Positions 51,273 to 60,256 are shown, counted from the stretch's first letter. The stretch is 64,000 nucleotides of DNA from Variovorax gracilis (GCF_030317115.1 NZ_JASZYF010000019.1:1-64000), one strand, 5' to 3'. The notes: generated by a model from the letters alone, not told the origin. Translations and numbers: made by a program.

Positions 51273-51664
51273 CGTGATACCGCGAAGGCTCCCGCCTCCG
51301 TCTTTGGGCACGGGGCAAAGCAAGCGCTCACGCCTTCGTGGTCGGCGTTGCCTTGAGGACACGCGTCTCAGGCCTCGCGGGCCATGCAGCCCTTTGAGAT
51401 GCTCGAGCGTGGCGTCCGGATGGCTGACCATCAGCCCACGCGGTTGAGAGTGAACAAGCGTGGCAGGATCGCGACGAGGAACACGTCATCGCTGTCGCTG
51501 GCTCGGTTGGCTAGGCTGAAGAGCTCGCCAACAAGCGCCGATGCCTGCTTCGCAAGAGATCTACGACCAGTGGCCTAGGCGCTTAAGCCCATGCGCACGC
51601 GCGACCAGGCCCCGTCCAGCCACCCTGCGACCTTGGGATTCCAGCGCCCGGCCGCTGACCGAGC
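51273..51664. other. Gap after the ankyrin-like gene
   Basis: GC-rich, with no protein-like frame and no recognisable repeat. It separates two convergent genes. Confidence 0.4.
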
Positions 51665-53569
51665 CTATTTGCAGAGCTTTGCGCCGGCAGCGATGGCATC
51701 GAAGCCATCGGGCCACTTCGTGCTCGCCAGGAAACAGGTGTCGCGAAGGACGACTCCCTCGAGATTGGCCAGAGTCAAGTCGGCGCGGTCGAGGCGGGCT
51801 CCACTGAGGTCGGCGCCGGCAAAGGAGGCGCCCTTGAAGTCGACCCCAATCACCAGGGCATTCTTGAGGATGGCCCCATCGAATCGGGTTCCATCGTAGG
51901 AACCACTCTGGATGTCCGCGTTGGTGAGGTTTGCACCTCGAAAATCGCTTCCGTCTAGGTTGGTCCTCCAGAAACCGAATCCAGATAGATCCCGCTTCGC
52001 GAGCCGCGAACCCTTCGCGTCCACGCTCTGCAGTTTCGGTCCACGCTGGCGCTCATAGCCCGCCGGCAAAGCCGTCATAGGCGGCTCTCCTGCGCAATCG
52101 CGCCAGAGCGGCAACAGGGGAAGCGTTTCGACCTTGAGGTGCGGTGAAAACTTCGTACGGCAGTCGATCAGGATCGCGCTCCATTTGACGTCGGTCAGAT
52201 CGGCACTCGAAAGATCGGCACCGCGCCAGTCTCCGATGTCGGCCATCGGATAGAAGCCCACCTGAGCACCCTTGAGCGATACCCGTCGCAGCACTGCGCC
52301 GTTCAGCTTTGCGCTGCGCAAGTCGGCACCAGACAGGTCTTCACCATCCCATTCGACTTCGGTGAGGTCCGCCAGAAGCATCGACGTTCCCTTGAAGTTC
52401 GCACCCCGGACCGCAGCACCCTTCAACGAGGTGCTCTCGAGCTTGGCGCCCTCGAAGTCGGCCCTGACGAGCACGGCGTCGTCGAATTTCACATGAAAGA
52501 GGTTTGCCTTCCTGAAGCTCGTGAACTGTGCCGCCGCGCCTTTGAAGGTGGAGTTGTAGGAACCCTTCAGGCCGTCAAACTTCGCGCGCTCCAACTTGGC
52601 GTCGTTGAAGTTGACCGTGTGGAAGTTGGCATCGCTGAAATCAGCCCCGCGCAGATCCGCACCCGAGAAGTCGACGCCGTTGAGCTTGGCACCCTTGAAG
52701 GACGCGCCCCGCAGATCCAGGCCGGCAAAGGAGTAGCGCTTTGCATAGCCGCTATCAAACCCCGTGAAGTCCTTGTCTCCAGGGCCAAGTTGCTCTGGCT
52801 TGCTCATTTTGACCAGGGTCATGGTGCGACCACGCTGCGCCTCTGCATCACGCGGCTTGAGCGAGAGCGCAAGATCGAAGTCGGCCAGTGCGCCCTCGTA
52901 CTGTGTGGTTTGGTATCGGGCAGTGGCTCGCCCCAGGATCGCAGGCACGTCTCGAGGGGCGATCGCCATGAGTTTGCCGAAGGCGACGTCAGCCTCGGCG
53001 AAATCCTTATAGCGAACGAACAACTGCGCCCGCTCTCGCAGCGCTTCGCGATCGGCGGGGTTTTTGAGCAGGCGCTGATCCAGGCCATCCAGCTTCGCGC
53101 GATACGCCGTCAGCGCGTTCGTGTAGCGCGTGTCCCCCTGCCCCGTGTATGAGGCGAATGGGATCATCATGCACATGCTGGTGCCGTAGACCCCGGGCGC
53201 CGAACTGCCCGCGAAGACGGTGACCTCTTGCCCCACCTTGAAGCTCCAGCCACAGTTGGCGCCATCGCTCGCGGTGTACGAGACGTCCACCTCCTCCGGC
53301 GCAGTTCCCTTCCAGAGCTTTTCGATCTGGAATCTCGCTCGCATGCCCGATTGAGGGCCGCGGATGGTTACCCCGGCGGCGCCCGCCGGGAGAGCCCCTT
53401 GGCCCGCGCCGCCGGCATCCACGCTGAGGACTCTGCCCTTGAACACAAGCCTTGCGGATGCGAGGTACTCGTCGGGCTCTGGATGCCAGCAACTGCAGGC
53501 GAACGCGGGACGGGGCAAGAGCGCCAGCGCGGCGAGAAGCGCAAAGTACACGGCTCGGAGGTTTCGCAT
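51665..53569 (-). CDS. Secreted NTR-like, TPR and pentapeptide-repeat protein
   Basis: A 634-residue protein. The signal peptide is LLAALALLPRPAFA-CSCW. The mature N-terminus CSCWHPEPDEYLASARLVFK resembles a netrin/TIMP-like domain (CxC start, about residues 24-150). TPR-like repeats follow (DFAEADVAFGKLMAIAPRDV, about 190-290). The rest is a pentapeptide-repeat solenoid built from A(D/N)LxG units (LDLRGASFKGAKLNGVDFSG, and so on to the end). Pentapeptide solenoids are right-handed beta helices. ATG 53569 starts the signal peptide; the open frame upstream is not protein-like. Role unknown. Confidence 0.85.
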   Translation of the reverse strand: MRNLRAVYFALLAALALLPRPAFACSCWHPEPDEYLASARLVFKGRVLSVDAGGAGQGALPAGAAGVTIRGPQSGMRARFQIEKLWKGTAPEEVDVSYTASDGANCGWSFKVGQEVTVFAGSSAPGVYGTSMCMMIPFASYTGQGDTRYTNALTAYRAKLDGLDQRLLKNPADREALRERAQLFVRYKDFAEADVAFGKLMAIAPRDVPAILGRATARYQTTQYEGALADFDLALSLKPRDAEAQRGRTMTLVKMSKPEQLGPGDKDFTGFDSGYAKRYSFAGLDLRGASFKGAKLNGVDFSGADLRGADFSDANFHTVNFNDAKLERAKFDGLKGSYNSTFKGAAAQFTSFRKANLFHVKFDDAVLVRADFEGAKLESTSLKGAAVRGANFKGTSMLLADLTEVEWDGEDLSGADLRSAKLNGAVLRRVSLKGAQVGFYPMADIGDWRGADLSSADLTDVKWSAILIDCRTKFSPHLKVETLPLLPLWRDCAGEPPMTALPAGYERQRGPKLQSVDAKGSRLAKRDLSGFGFWRTNLDGSDFRGANLTNADIQSGSYDGTRFDGAILKNALVIGVDFKGASFAGADLSGARLDRADLTLANLEGVVLRDTCFLASTKWPDGFDAIAAGAKLCK

Positions 53570-54091
53570 GTGATCGACGCTGACGTCGCCGGAATGATCG
53601 AGGGCGCATTGTTGTCGCCCGGCCGGTGGTGTGCACACGCTTCGTAGAGTTCCGCGATCTGCCGCCGCCGATGACTTCGAGCCCGAAGAGCGTCTCAAGA
53701 GACGCTCGTTGTTCAGCGGTTTTGAGCTAGCCCTGGGTGGCCGGCTTTTCCTAGTCACCAACGTCCGCGTTGCAGCCAGCAGGAGCAGTCTTTCGCAGCG
53801 CGACGGTCTACGATTCAAGTCTGCCGATACCGGCCGGTCGTCAACGCAGCACATTCATGAAATTCCCGGTCGTCTTTGGCAACAGTTCTTGAGGACGCTG
53901 GAGCTCACGAGGCCGCGACCCGGCCTTTCAAGCGTCTTGTATGGCGCCGTCCGCCACTTCACCAAATAGGCGCAGGCTGTAGTCTCAGACGGAAGTGCTG
54001 CGGCCGGGCCAGTTTCGGACATTCGCCTTGAGGCAAGACCGCTCGGGTCATGGCGCTGTACGTTGATAGAAATCAAGCGAAGGAGACGTGA
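53570..54091. other. Intergenic stretch
   Basis: No frame with protein character. It lies between the divergent pentapeptide gene and the ankyrin fragment and probably contains the pentapeptide gene's promoter. Confidence 0.4.
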
Positions 54092-54285
54092 ATGCGCCAG
54101 CCCTCCAAGACTTCACTTTTCGCTGCGGCAAAGAGCTGGGACGAAGCCTCGGTCGCGGCGACATTGACTAGGGCGCCTGAGTTGCTCAGGGCGAATGACC
54201 CCAAGGGTCGCGCTGCCCTCCACCTCGCCTGCGCCGTGAAGCCCGGCAGCAAACCACTTGCGGAAACGCACGGGTCGTCAAGGCA
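54092..54285 (+). pseudogene. Ankyrin-repeat protein, N-terminal fragment
   Basis: The first about 60 residues (SLFAAAKSWDEASVAATLTR, then APELLRANDPKGRAALHLAC) are a good ankyrin-protein N-terminus. After about KPLAETHGSSRHSGS the frame is nonsense to its stop at 54427. The gene is cut off near 54280, presumably by deletion or frameshift. ATG 54092 follows AAGGAGACGTGA, an intact ribosome-binding site. Confidence 0.6.
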
Positions 54286-54496
54286 TTCGGGCAGCAGCGT
54301 CACCTGCTGCCGATCCTCGCCTTCGATGAATCGCTTCATAGGCCACCACCTCGCTCAGACGGGTTGGCTCAATATAGGCGACCATCAGGAGAGTTTCCAC
54401 ACAGGCTCGGCCAGAAGCGGACGATGAGACTGTGGCAGTATTCAACGGTTTCGACGATGCCCATGGTAGCGATAAGCCAAGGGCGGGCCACCATTT

Positions 54497-55234
54497 ATGT
54501 TTACCAGACCGAAGAACACTCACATAAAAACAGTTGACTATTTTCTTCGTTGCGGATTGGCGATTTTTGCTGCTTGTATGCTCACTGCGTGCGATGCAAG
54601 ACACGAAGAGCGGGAAGGAATGGAAGCCCGATGCCGGTACAAGATTTGCGAAGGTGACGTGTTTCCAGCATACGATCACAACCGAGAAGTAGTCTTCAAG
54701 CGAAATGGTGACTGGTTTGTTGCGCCTCGGGTGTACGGCGATCCAAATTTCGGTGCACTCGCCTTCTACTGGCCCAGCAAAAGGCCTTTGCGAGATTGGA
54801 AAGAGCCGGCCCCTGAGCTTCGGCCTTCTTCGGCAAATACCTTGAGCAACTATCCGGACGTTGCGATCGAGCTAATCTTCCACCCTGAGCACATGTTTAA
54901 GGGCCAAGAAGCTTCTTGGACTTCCGGTTCGTTGGACAAAGAGACGGTCGTTGAAGGGCGGCACATCCGCCAGGGGCTCGAAGCGGTGCGGATACTGGAA
55001 GAAGGCAGAACTTCGAGAGCGACCAAGTACATAGCAACAGACCTAAGAGGATTCGACGATCTTCCGCCAATGCTTAACTGCTATCTCGAAGATTCCCGCA
55101 ACGGTGCGAGTGCACTTCTGCGGTGGCGCGACGGGGTTCGCGTGGGAATAAGAATGGCTAACAGGCATTGCGGCGACTGGCCCGAAATTTATAAGGAAGT
55201 CGCGAATGTTCTCAACAAAGTTGAGAGAAGGTGA
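54497..55234 (+). CDS. Lipoprotein of unknown family, immunity-like
   Basis: A 245-residue protein. The hydrophobic signal ends ACMLTAC, with lipobox LTAC (Cys about 32). The mature region contains RCRYKICEGDVFPAYDHNRE, VVFKRNGDWFVAPRVYGDPN and FGALAFYWPSKRPL, a compact beta-rich fold, plus late Cys residues. The base composition is lower in GC. Lipoproteins with this look next to ankyrin proteins are frequent in toxin-immunity neighbourhoods of Burkholderiales, but I recognise no named family and see no toxin. ATG 54497 lacks a clear ribosome-binding site. Confidence 0.65.
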   Translation: MFTRPKNTHIKTVDYFLRCGLAIFAACMLTACDARHEEREGMEARCRYKICEGDVFPAYDHNREVVFKRNGDWFVAPRVYGDPNFGALAFYWPSKRPLRDWKEPAPELRPSSANTLSNYPDVAIELIFHPEHMFKGQEASWTSGSLDKETVVEGRHIRQGLEAVRILEEGRTSRATKYIATDLRGFDDLPPMLNCYLEDSRNGASALLRWRDGVRVGIRMANRHCGDWPEIYKEVANVLNKVERR

Positions 55235-55309
55235 TAGCTAGCAACGCTTCTGGTGACGACCTATGGCAGCGATGGGCAGGGAGGCGACGACGCACCTGAA
55301 TGTCCGCTC

Positions 55310-55604
55310 CGGGGAAGGGGTGAACGTCGCCTTTGGGCCCAACGCAGTCGATCAGCATCCACCGGGTGGGGTCGTTCAAGCCGCAGCGCTTTGACAACGA
55401 CAGGCGACTCGGGTTGCCACGGGCAAGATCATCAAGCTGGTGCTTCGAGTTCCGAAGCTGACCGTCGTCCACCTGCTCGAATCACCCTTGTCGCAGGACC
55501 AGACTGCCGTCGAGACATCGGAAGGCCTGAAGATCACCGCAACGGTGACTGAATGAGAGCAACTCAAGGGGTGGCTGCGCGGTTTCGGTCGCGCCTTGAA
55601 CTGA
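55310..55604 (+). pseudogene. WYL-regulator C-terminal remnant
   Basis: Translated pieces align with the C-terminus of the WYL protein at 60257-61219. FKPQRFDNDRRLGL leads, after a frameshift, into KLVLRVPKLTVVHLLESPLS. Then comes LKITATVTE, an in-frame TGA where the intact gene has Ser, and EQLKGWLRGFGRALN. The N-terminal two-thirds are missing. It is a diverged paralogue rather than a recent copy, and marks the left side of the defence-like island. Confidence 0.75.
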
Positions 55605-55712
55605 TCAGCCCGCCAGGCTTTTTGGGTTCGTGATCGAGGCGGCCTGCCTCGCGCCTGCGAGCGGCCGCCTCGCCGCGGCACAATGTGTCGCACATCGCGG
55701 CACCATGTTGGC

Positions 55713-56525
55713 ATGAGCCACTCAACCCACGATCCATCCTTTTCGCCGGTGCCAGTCGACCTGGTCGCCGACATCCGCGCAGCCCGCCGCATCGTCGTGT
55801 TGACCGGTGCGGGCATGTCCGCGGAGAGCGGAATCGCCACGTTCCGGGATGCGCTGACTGGCCTATGGTCCAGATTCGATCCCCAGACACTTGCAACGCG
55901 AGAAGGTTTCAAGCGCGACCCAGCTTTGGTCTGGGGTTGGTACGAGGCGCGCCGCCGAGGCGTGTTGAACGCAACCCCGAACGCAGGCCACCTCGCCTTG
56001 CGGGATCTGGCGGCGATGGATGGCGTCGCGGACCTTGCGATCGTGACGCAGAACGTGGACAACCTGCATGAACGCGCTGGTTCACAGCAGGTGATTCATC
56101 TGCACGGCAGCCTGTTCGCGCCGCGCTGTCTGGCCTGCGCCCACGCCTACGCGTACGCCGAAACGGACGGCGCCGGGCAGACGTCACCCGGCGAGCCGGA
56201 TCGCCCCGTCCAGCCACCCAGGTGCACTCACTGCGGCGGGCCGATCAGGCCAGGCGTGGTCTGGTTTGGAGAAGAGTTGCCTACGCGGGAGTGGGCACAG
56301 GCTGTCGACCGCGTTCGCGAAGCGGACCTGCTCCTTGTCGTCGGCACCTCCGGACAGGTCTACCCGGCAGCCAGCCTTCCTGCAATCGTCGAGCAAAACG
56401 GGCGGCCCGTCTGGATCATCGATCCCGACGAGGGCCTGGCCAAGGGCACAAGGGAGTTCTGGAATTCGACCGCAGCCGCGGGCTTGCCGGCGCTAGTAGC
56501 AGCGTGCGCCCGGAAGCAGCACTAA
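55713..56525 (+). CDS. Sir2-family NAD-dependent deacylase
   Basis: A 270-residue sirtuin. The NAD-binding motif is VVLTGAGMSAESGIATFRDA (residues about 28-47). TQNVDNLHERAG, the catalytic His in VIHLHGSLF, zinc-binding pairs CLAC and CTHC, and LVVGTSGQVYPAASLP complete the fold. It removes acyl groups from lysines using NAD+. Sir2 domains are also frequent effectors of antiphage systems that deplete NAD+, but those usually carry extra domains, so this single-domain form fits a deacylase at least as well. ATG 55713 starts the conserved part. Confidence 0.9.
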   Translation: MSHSTHDPSFSPVPVDLVADIRAARRIVVLTGAGMSAESGIATFRDALTGLWSRFDPQTLATREGFKRDPALVWGWYEARRRGVLNATPNAGHLALRDLAAMDGVADLAIVTQNVDNLHERAGSQQVIHLHGSLFAPRCLACAHAYAYAETDGAGQTSPGEPDRPVQPPRCTHCGGPIRPGVVWFGEELPTREWAQAVDRVREADLLLVVGTSGQVYPAASLPAIVEQNGRPVWIIDPDEGLAKGTREFWNSTAAAGLPALVAACARKQH

Positions 56526-56559
56526 GCATTTTCGAGGCACGGGCTTCACGCCTGCTTGC

Positions 56560-56958
56560 ATGCGACGCGATCTGTCGCATGGCTTCCGAGAATTCCGTTG
56601 TCATGCACTACGGGAAATCTGCTTGCTGCAAATCCTCGACATTCAAGCGCATCGCGGCAACGAAAATCCTCATCCGACGCCTGAAGGGCACTGGGTCGGC
56701 CTGGTCTTCAAGAATGCATTCGGGACGCACGTCCTCGAACTCAATGGCCGCAAGCCCTTGCCAGACCATGATCCGCAACTGCGCGCGGACCTGGAGTTCC
56801 TGCTGTGGGACTACGGGCTGTTATCACAACAGGATAGCGAGACTCCCGAGGAGCGCATCCGCGCGGCGCAGGCGCTGTGGCACACCGACCGCAACCATGC
56901 CCATGCGCGCCGCTACATGGAACGGCTGGGCGTCGCTGCCGGGGCTGTAGCGGCATAG
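56560..56958 (+). CDS. Hypothetical protein after the sirtuin gene
   Basis: A frame of 132 codons, 34 nt after the sirtuin stop. Residues from about 45 on are protein-like (HWVGLVFKNAFGTHVLELNG, RKPLPDHDPQLRADLEFLLW, RIRAAQALWHTDRNHAHARR). The first 30 are less convincing and the true start may be internal. No family recognised. Confidence 0.4.
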   Translation: MRRDLSHGFREFRCHALREICLLQILDIQAHRGNENPHPTPEGHWVGLVFKNAFGTHVLELNGRKPLPDHDPQLRADLEFLLWDYGLLSQQDSETPEERIRAAQALWHTDRNHAHARRYMERLGVAAGAVAA

Positions 56959-57077
56959 CCCGCGCTCTGCACGCCCACGGCTACCCGAGTCACCGCCGTT
57001 CGCTTGTTGTCCCACGACGACCTGCGCGAAAGGGAGTGTTGGGAGGTGTTCGTCCTGCGGCATCAGCCGGCGACCTT

Positions 57078-57635
57078 ATGTCCCGCGCAGGCTGGCAGAC
57101 CGTCCTGCAGCGCGCCTACGGGCATTCCACCACGCCGGTGCGGCTGCTGGACTTTGCAACCCGCTTTGCCGCCTTCTTCTTCGAGCGCGACGCCACAGAA
57201 GTCCATGCTGACACAAAGATCGGCGAAGAGCTCGTGGGACATGGGGCAATGGAAGGAGGCACCAATGCGGCGCGGGCCGATTGGACGACCCCTTGGACCT
57301 GGCGATCGTCAGCTTCCGTCTTCCAAGCCGCTTTCGGGAAGGCGATTGGGGTTGGATCTTTTGACAGTGACATCGATCCAGAGCACCTCACGATTGGCGA
57401 TCTGACGAAGGCCATCGCGCAGGTGGTCTGTATTGGGCAGGCCAGCGGAACGCCTGCCGCTTCAACGCGCTCGCGCGGGCGCCGTGACGGCGGGACCCGT
57501 GCCCGGATGCCGGGCCCCTCGCGCAATGGCCTGCCGGTTTCGGGCAATGGTCCACATGAGCGTGAGGCGGCCACACGACATGCGACTCAATTTGTCGCGT
57601 CAGCGGCCGAAAATTCAGTCTCCCAAGGAAGCCTG
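57078..57635 (+). pseudogene. Possible FRG-domain-like fragment, no stop of its own
   Basis: From ATG 57078 the first 45 residues (LQRAYGHSTTPVRLLDFATR, then FAAFFFERDATEVHADTKIG) resemble the HYGxPTRLLDWT...ALFFA core of FRG domains. A helical stretch follows (VFQAAFGKAIGVGSFDSDID). After about residue 125 the frame becomes Arg/Gly-rich and runs without a stop into the next gene in the same register. I read it as a decayed gene. A genuine fusion giving one long protein cannot be excluded. Confidence 0.35.
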
Positions 57636-58232
57636 ATGACCGAGACCCTATACCGCGCCGTCAAGACACTGTCGGCCACCGAAGCCGAGACGATCCACCG
57701 CTGGCGCCCCACTGTCCGCCTGCCGTCCAACGTGTCGTACATGGTGGACAACCTCTGGGAGTTCCTGCGGCCCGCGGACATGCCTTGCCGCCGACACGCG
57801 GTCTATGCCAGCCCCTCGGCCGAACTGGCTGTGCAGTGTGCAGCCCAGCTGTCCAATCCGCTGCCGACTGCCTATGTGGTCGCGATCACCGGCCCCTACC
57901 GCGTCGCTCAGCTGGACGTGGAGGATGCGCGCGAGCATGCCGACCTGCGCGCGGTCCGGGCGATGGTGCAGGAGCGGCAGAAGGAATGGACCGAGCTGCC
58001 TTGGGACACGCGCCTGCGGCTCGGCATACTGTTCGCGCCGGGCGCGACCAAGGCCGACTGGGAGCGGGTGATCCGCGAGGACGCGGTGGTGGCCGGCGTC
58101 GTTGCCGAGCTGTCCAGCGTGTCCACGTTCTGGGCCTCGGCCCATGCGCCCGTGGCCTCGTCCCGCGGCGAACTGTTCTTCGAACTGCAGGACGACGCGA
58201 GTTACCAGCTGCGGCCGCTAGCCGCCACGTGA
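57636..58232 (+). CDS. ADP-ribosyltransferase-fold-like protein
   Basis: A 198-residue protein starting MTETLYRAVKTLSATEAETI. The LYR start, the central NVSYMVDNLWEFLRP, CRRHAVYASPSAELAVQCAA and YVVAITGPYRVAQLDVEDA are arranged like small ART-fold enzymes (R...S/T-like strand...acidic), but no catalytic Glu can be fixed with certainty. ATG 57636 follows AAGGAAGCCTG. Its stop overlaps the nuclease start by 4 nt, so it is the first gene of a three-gene operon and probably works with the nuclease. Confidence 0.5.
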   Translation: MTETLYRAVKTLSATEAETIHRWRPTVRLPSNVSYMVDNLWEFLRPADMPCRRHAVYASPSAELAVQCAAQLSNPLPTAYVVAITGPYRVAQLDVEDAREHADLRAVRAMVQERQKEWTELPWDTRLRLGILFAPGATKADWERVIREDAVVAGVVAELSSVSTFWASAHAPVASSRGELFFELQDDASYQLRPLAAT

Positions 58233-60247
58233 ACGCCATCGCGCCGGCGACGGTGACGCCACGGTACCTGACCAAGAGCCGCTTCAAGCTCGCGCTCGAA
58301 TGCCCGACCAAGCTGTTCTATACGGGCAAGGCCGGCTACCTTGACAACGCGCTGGACGACAGCTTCCTGCAGGCGCTGGCGGAAGGGGGTTTCCAGGTCG
58401 GCGCATTGGCGTGCCTGATGTACCCGGGCGGCATCGAGGTCACGGAGCGCGGGCACGCGGCGCAGCTGGCCCGCACGCAGGAACTGCTGCAACGCGACGA
58501 GGTGACGATCTACGAGGCCGCGCTGCAGGTCCAGGGCCTGTTCGTGCGCGTCGATATCCTGCGCAAGCGCGGCGACCAGATCGAGCTCATCGAGGTCAAG
58601 GCCAAGTCCTACGACCCGCAGGAGGACGGCAATTTCCGCAACAGGCAGGGCCGGCTGAAGCCGGGCATGCTGCCGTACCTGCAGGACATTGCCTTCCAGC
58701 GGCATGTGGCATCGCTTGCCCATCCGGAGTTCCGGTTCCGCAGCTTCCTGATGCTGGCGGACAAGTCGGCCGTCGCGACCGTGGATGGCCTGAATCAGCG
58801 CTTCCGCATCCAGCGCGATGGCGGCCGATCACATGTGGAGGTCGCGCCTGGCACCGACCCTGCACACCTGGGGGCGCCGCTGTTGCGCGCCGTGCCCGTG
58901 GACGAACAGGTGGACGAGATCCTGGCGGGGAACCTGCGCGTGGGAGACCAAGAGGAACCATTCGCACAAGTCGTCGACCGGCTCGCTGTGGCCTACCGGA
59001 TGGACAAGCGTTTTCCGGCCAGGCCCGGCGTCCAATGCGCACGCTGCGAGTTCAAGACAGCCGCGCCTCCGATCGTAGGCCAACCCCGCAGCGGCTTCCA
59101 CGAGTGTTGGAGCGAAGCCTTTGGCTGGCAGGCCGCCGACTTCGCCGGTGGCACGGTGTTGGACCTGTGGAATTCGCGCAAAAAGGCCGAGCTGCTAGCC
59201 ACTGGCGTGCGCAAGCTGCGCGAGATCACGCTGGCCGATCTGCCGCTCGACGACCCCGTCCCTGGCGCCGAGGGCATGAGCCGCGAGCAACGCCAATGGT
59301 TCCAGTGCAGCGGCCAGTGGCCGGAGGGCGGGGAGCAGTACGTCGACACCGCAGGCCTTGCCCGCGCCATGACCGGCTGGCGTTACCCGCTGCACTTCAT
59401 CGACTTCGAAACCAGCGCTGTTGCCATCCCTTTCGGGCGTGGCCAGCGTCCGTACCAGACCACGGCTTTCCAGTTCTCGCACCACGTCATGCACGCCGAT
59501 GGTCGGGTCGAGCACAAGACCCAATTCCTGGAAGCGCGTCCCGGTGTCCCGCCCAGCCTGCCGTTCCTGCGCGCGCTGCGCGATGCGCTGGGACAGGACG
59601 AAGGCACGGTGTTTCGCTGGGCAACGCACGAGAACACCGTGTTGAACCAGCTGGCGGCCCTGTTGCGCGCCATGGCCTCGCCGCCGCCGGACGCGCAGGC
59701 GCTGATCGCTTTCGTCGAGACGCTGACTGAACGCAGGGTCGACAACGTGAAGGTCGTCGGGCCGCGCAACATGATCGACCTGTGCGCGCTGGCCGAGCGG
59801 CACTACTTCCACCCGGCGACGCAGGGCAGTTGCTCGCTCAAGAAGGTGTTGCCGGCATTGATGCAGAGCTCGGCCCGGCTGCGGGAGCTCTATGCCCAAC
59901 CGGCATACGGGCAGGGCGCGCAGATCAACAGCCTGAACCACCAGACTCCCATGGCTTGGTGGGTGCGGCGAGACGTCCGCATCCTGGATCCGTACGAGCT
60001 GCTGCCCCCTGTGTTCACGGACCTGCCGGTCGACGCGCGTGCCGAGCTCGAAGACAGCTCCGGCGCGGAGCTGCGTTCGGGCGGCAGCGCGATGGCCGCC
60101 TACGCTCGGCTGCAATTCGAAGACCTCGACCCGCGCGAGCGGCAGTCCATCGAAGCGGCGCTGCTGCGCTACTGCGAGCTGGACACGCTGGCCATGGTCA
60201 TGGCGGTCCAGGCCTGGCAGGCCTGGGTGGCCAGAGCTGAAACCTGA
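58229..60247 (+). CDS. DUF2779 dual nuclease: Cas4/AddB-like plus DEDD exonuclease
   Basis: A 672-residue protein. The N-terminal half is a PD-(D/E)XK RecB-type nuclease: Asp 109 (VRVDILRKRGD) and Glu 122/Lys 124 (LIEVKAKS). Cys 25 (ECPTKLFY) with Cys 270, 273 and 293 (GVQCARCEF...HECW) has the one-plus-three spacing of Cas4/AddB iron-sulfur nucleases. The C-terminal half (DUF2779) shows a DEDD exonuclease: Asp 392/Glu 394 (IDFETSA), Asp 517 (MIDLCALAE) and Asp 652 (RYCELDTLAM). GTG start overlaps the ART-like stop. Probably a defence nuclease. Confidence 0.82.
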   Translation: MNAIAPATVTPRYLTKSRFKLALECPTKLFYTGKAGYLDNALDDSFLQALAEGGFQVGALACLMYPGGIEVTERGHAAQLARTQELLQRDEVTIYEAALQVQGLFVRVDILRKRGDQIELIEVKAKSYDPQEDGNFRNRQGRLKPGMLPYLQDIAFQRHVASLAHPEFRFRSFLMLADKSAVATVDGLNQRFRIQRDGGRSHVEVAPGTDPAHLGAPLLRAVPVDEQVDEILAGNLRVGDQEEPFAQVVDRLAVAYRMDKRFPARPGVQCARCEFKTAAPPIVGQPRSGFHECWSEAFGWQAADFAGGTVLDLWNSRKKAELLATGVRKLREITLADLPLDDPVPGAEGMSREQRQWFQCSGQWPEGGEQYVDTAGLARAMTGWRYPLHFIDFETSAVAIPFGRGQRPYQTTAFQFSHHVMHADGRVEHKTQFLEARPGVPPSLPFLRALRDALGQDEGTVFRWATHENTVLNQLAALLRAMASPPPDAQALIAFVETLTERRVDNVKVVGPRNMIDLCALAERHYFHPATQGSCSLKKVLPALMQSSARLRELYAQPAYGQGAQINSLNHQTPMAWWVRRDVRILDPYELLPPVFTDLPVDARAELEDSSGAELRSGGSAMAAYARLQFEDLDPRERQSIEAALLRYCELDTLAMVMAVQAWQAWVARAET

Positions 60248-60256
60248 TCCCCACCC

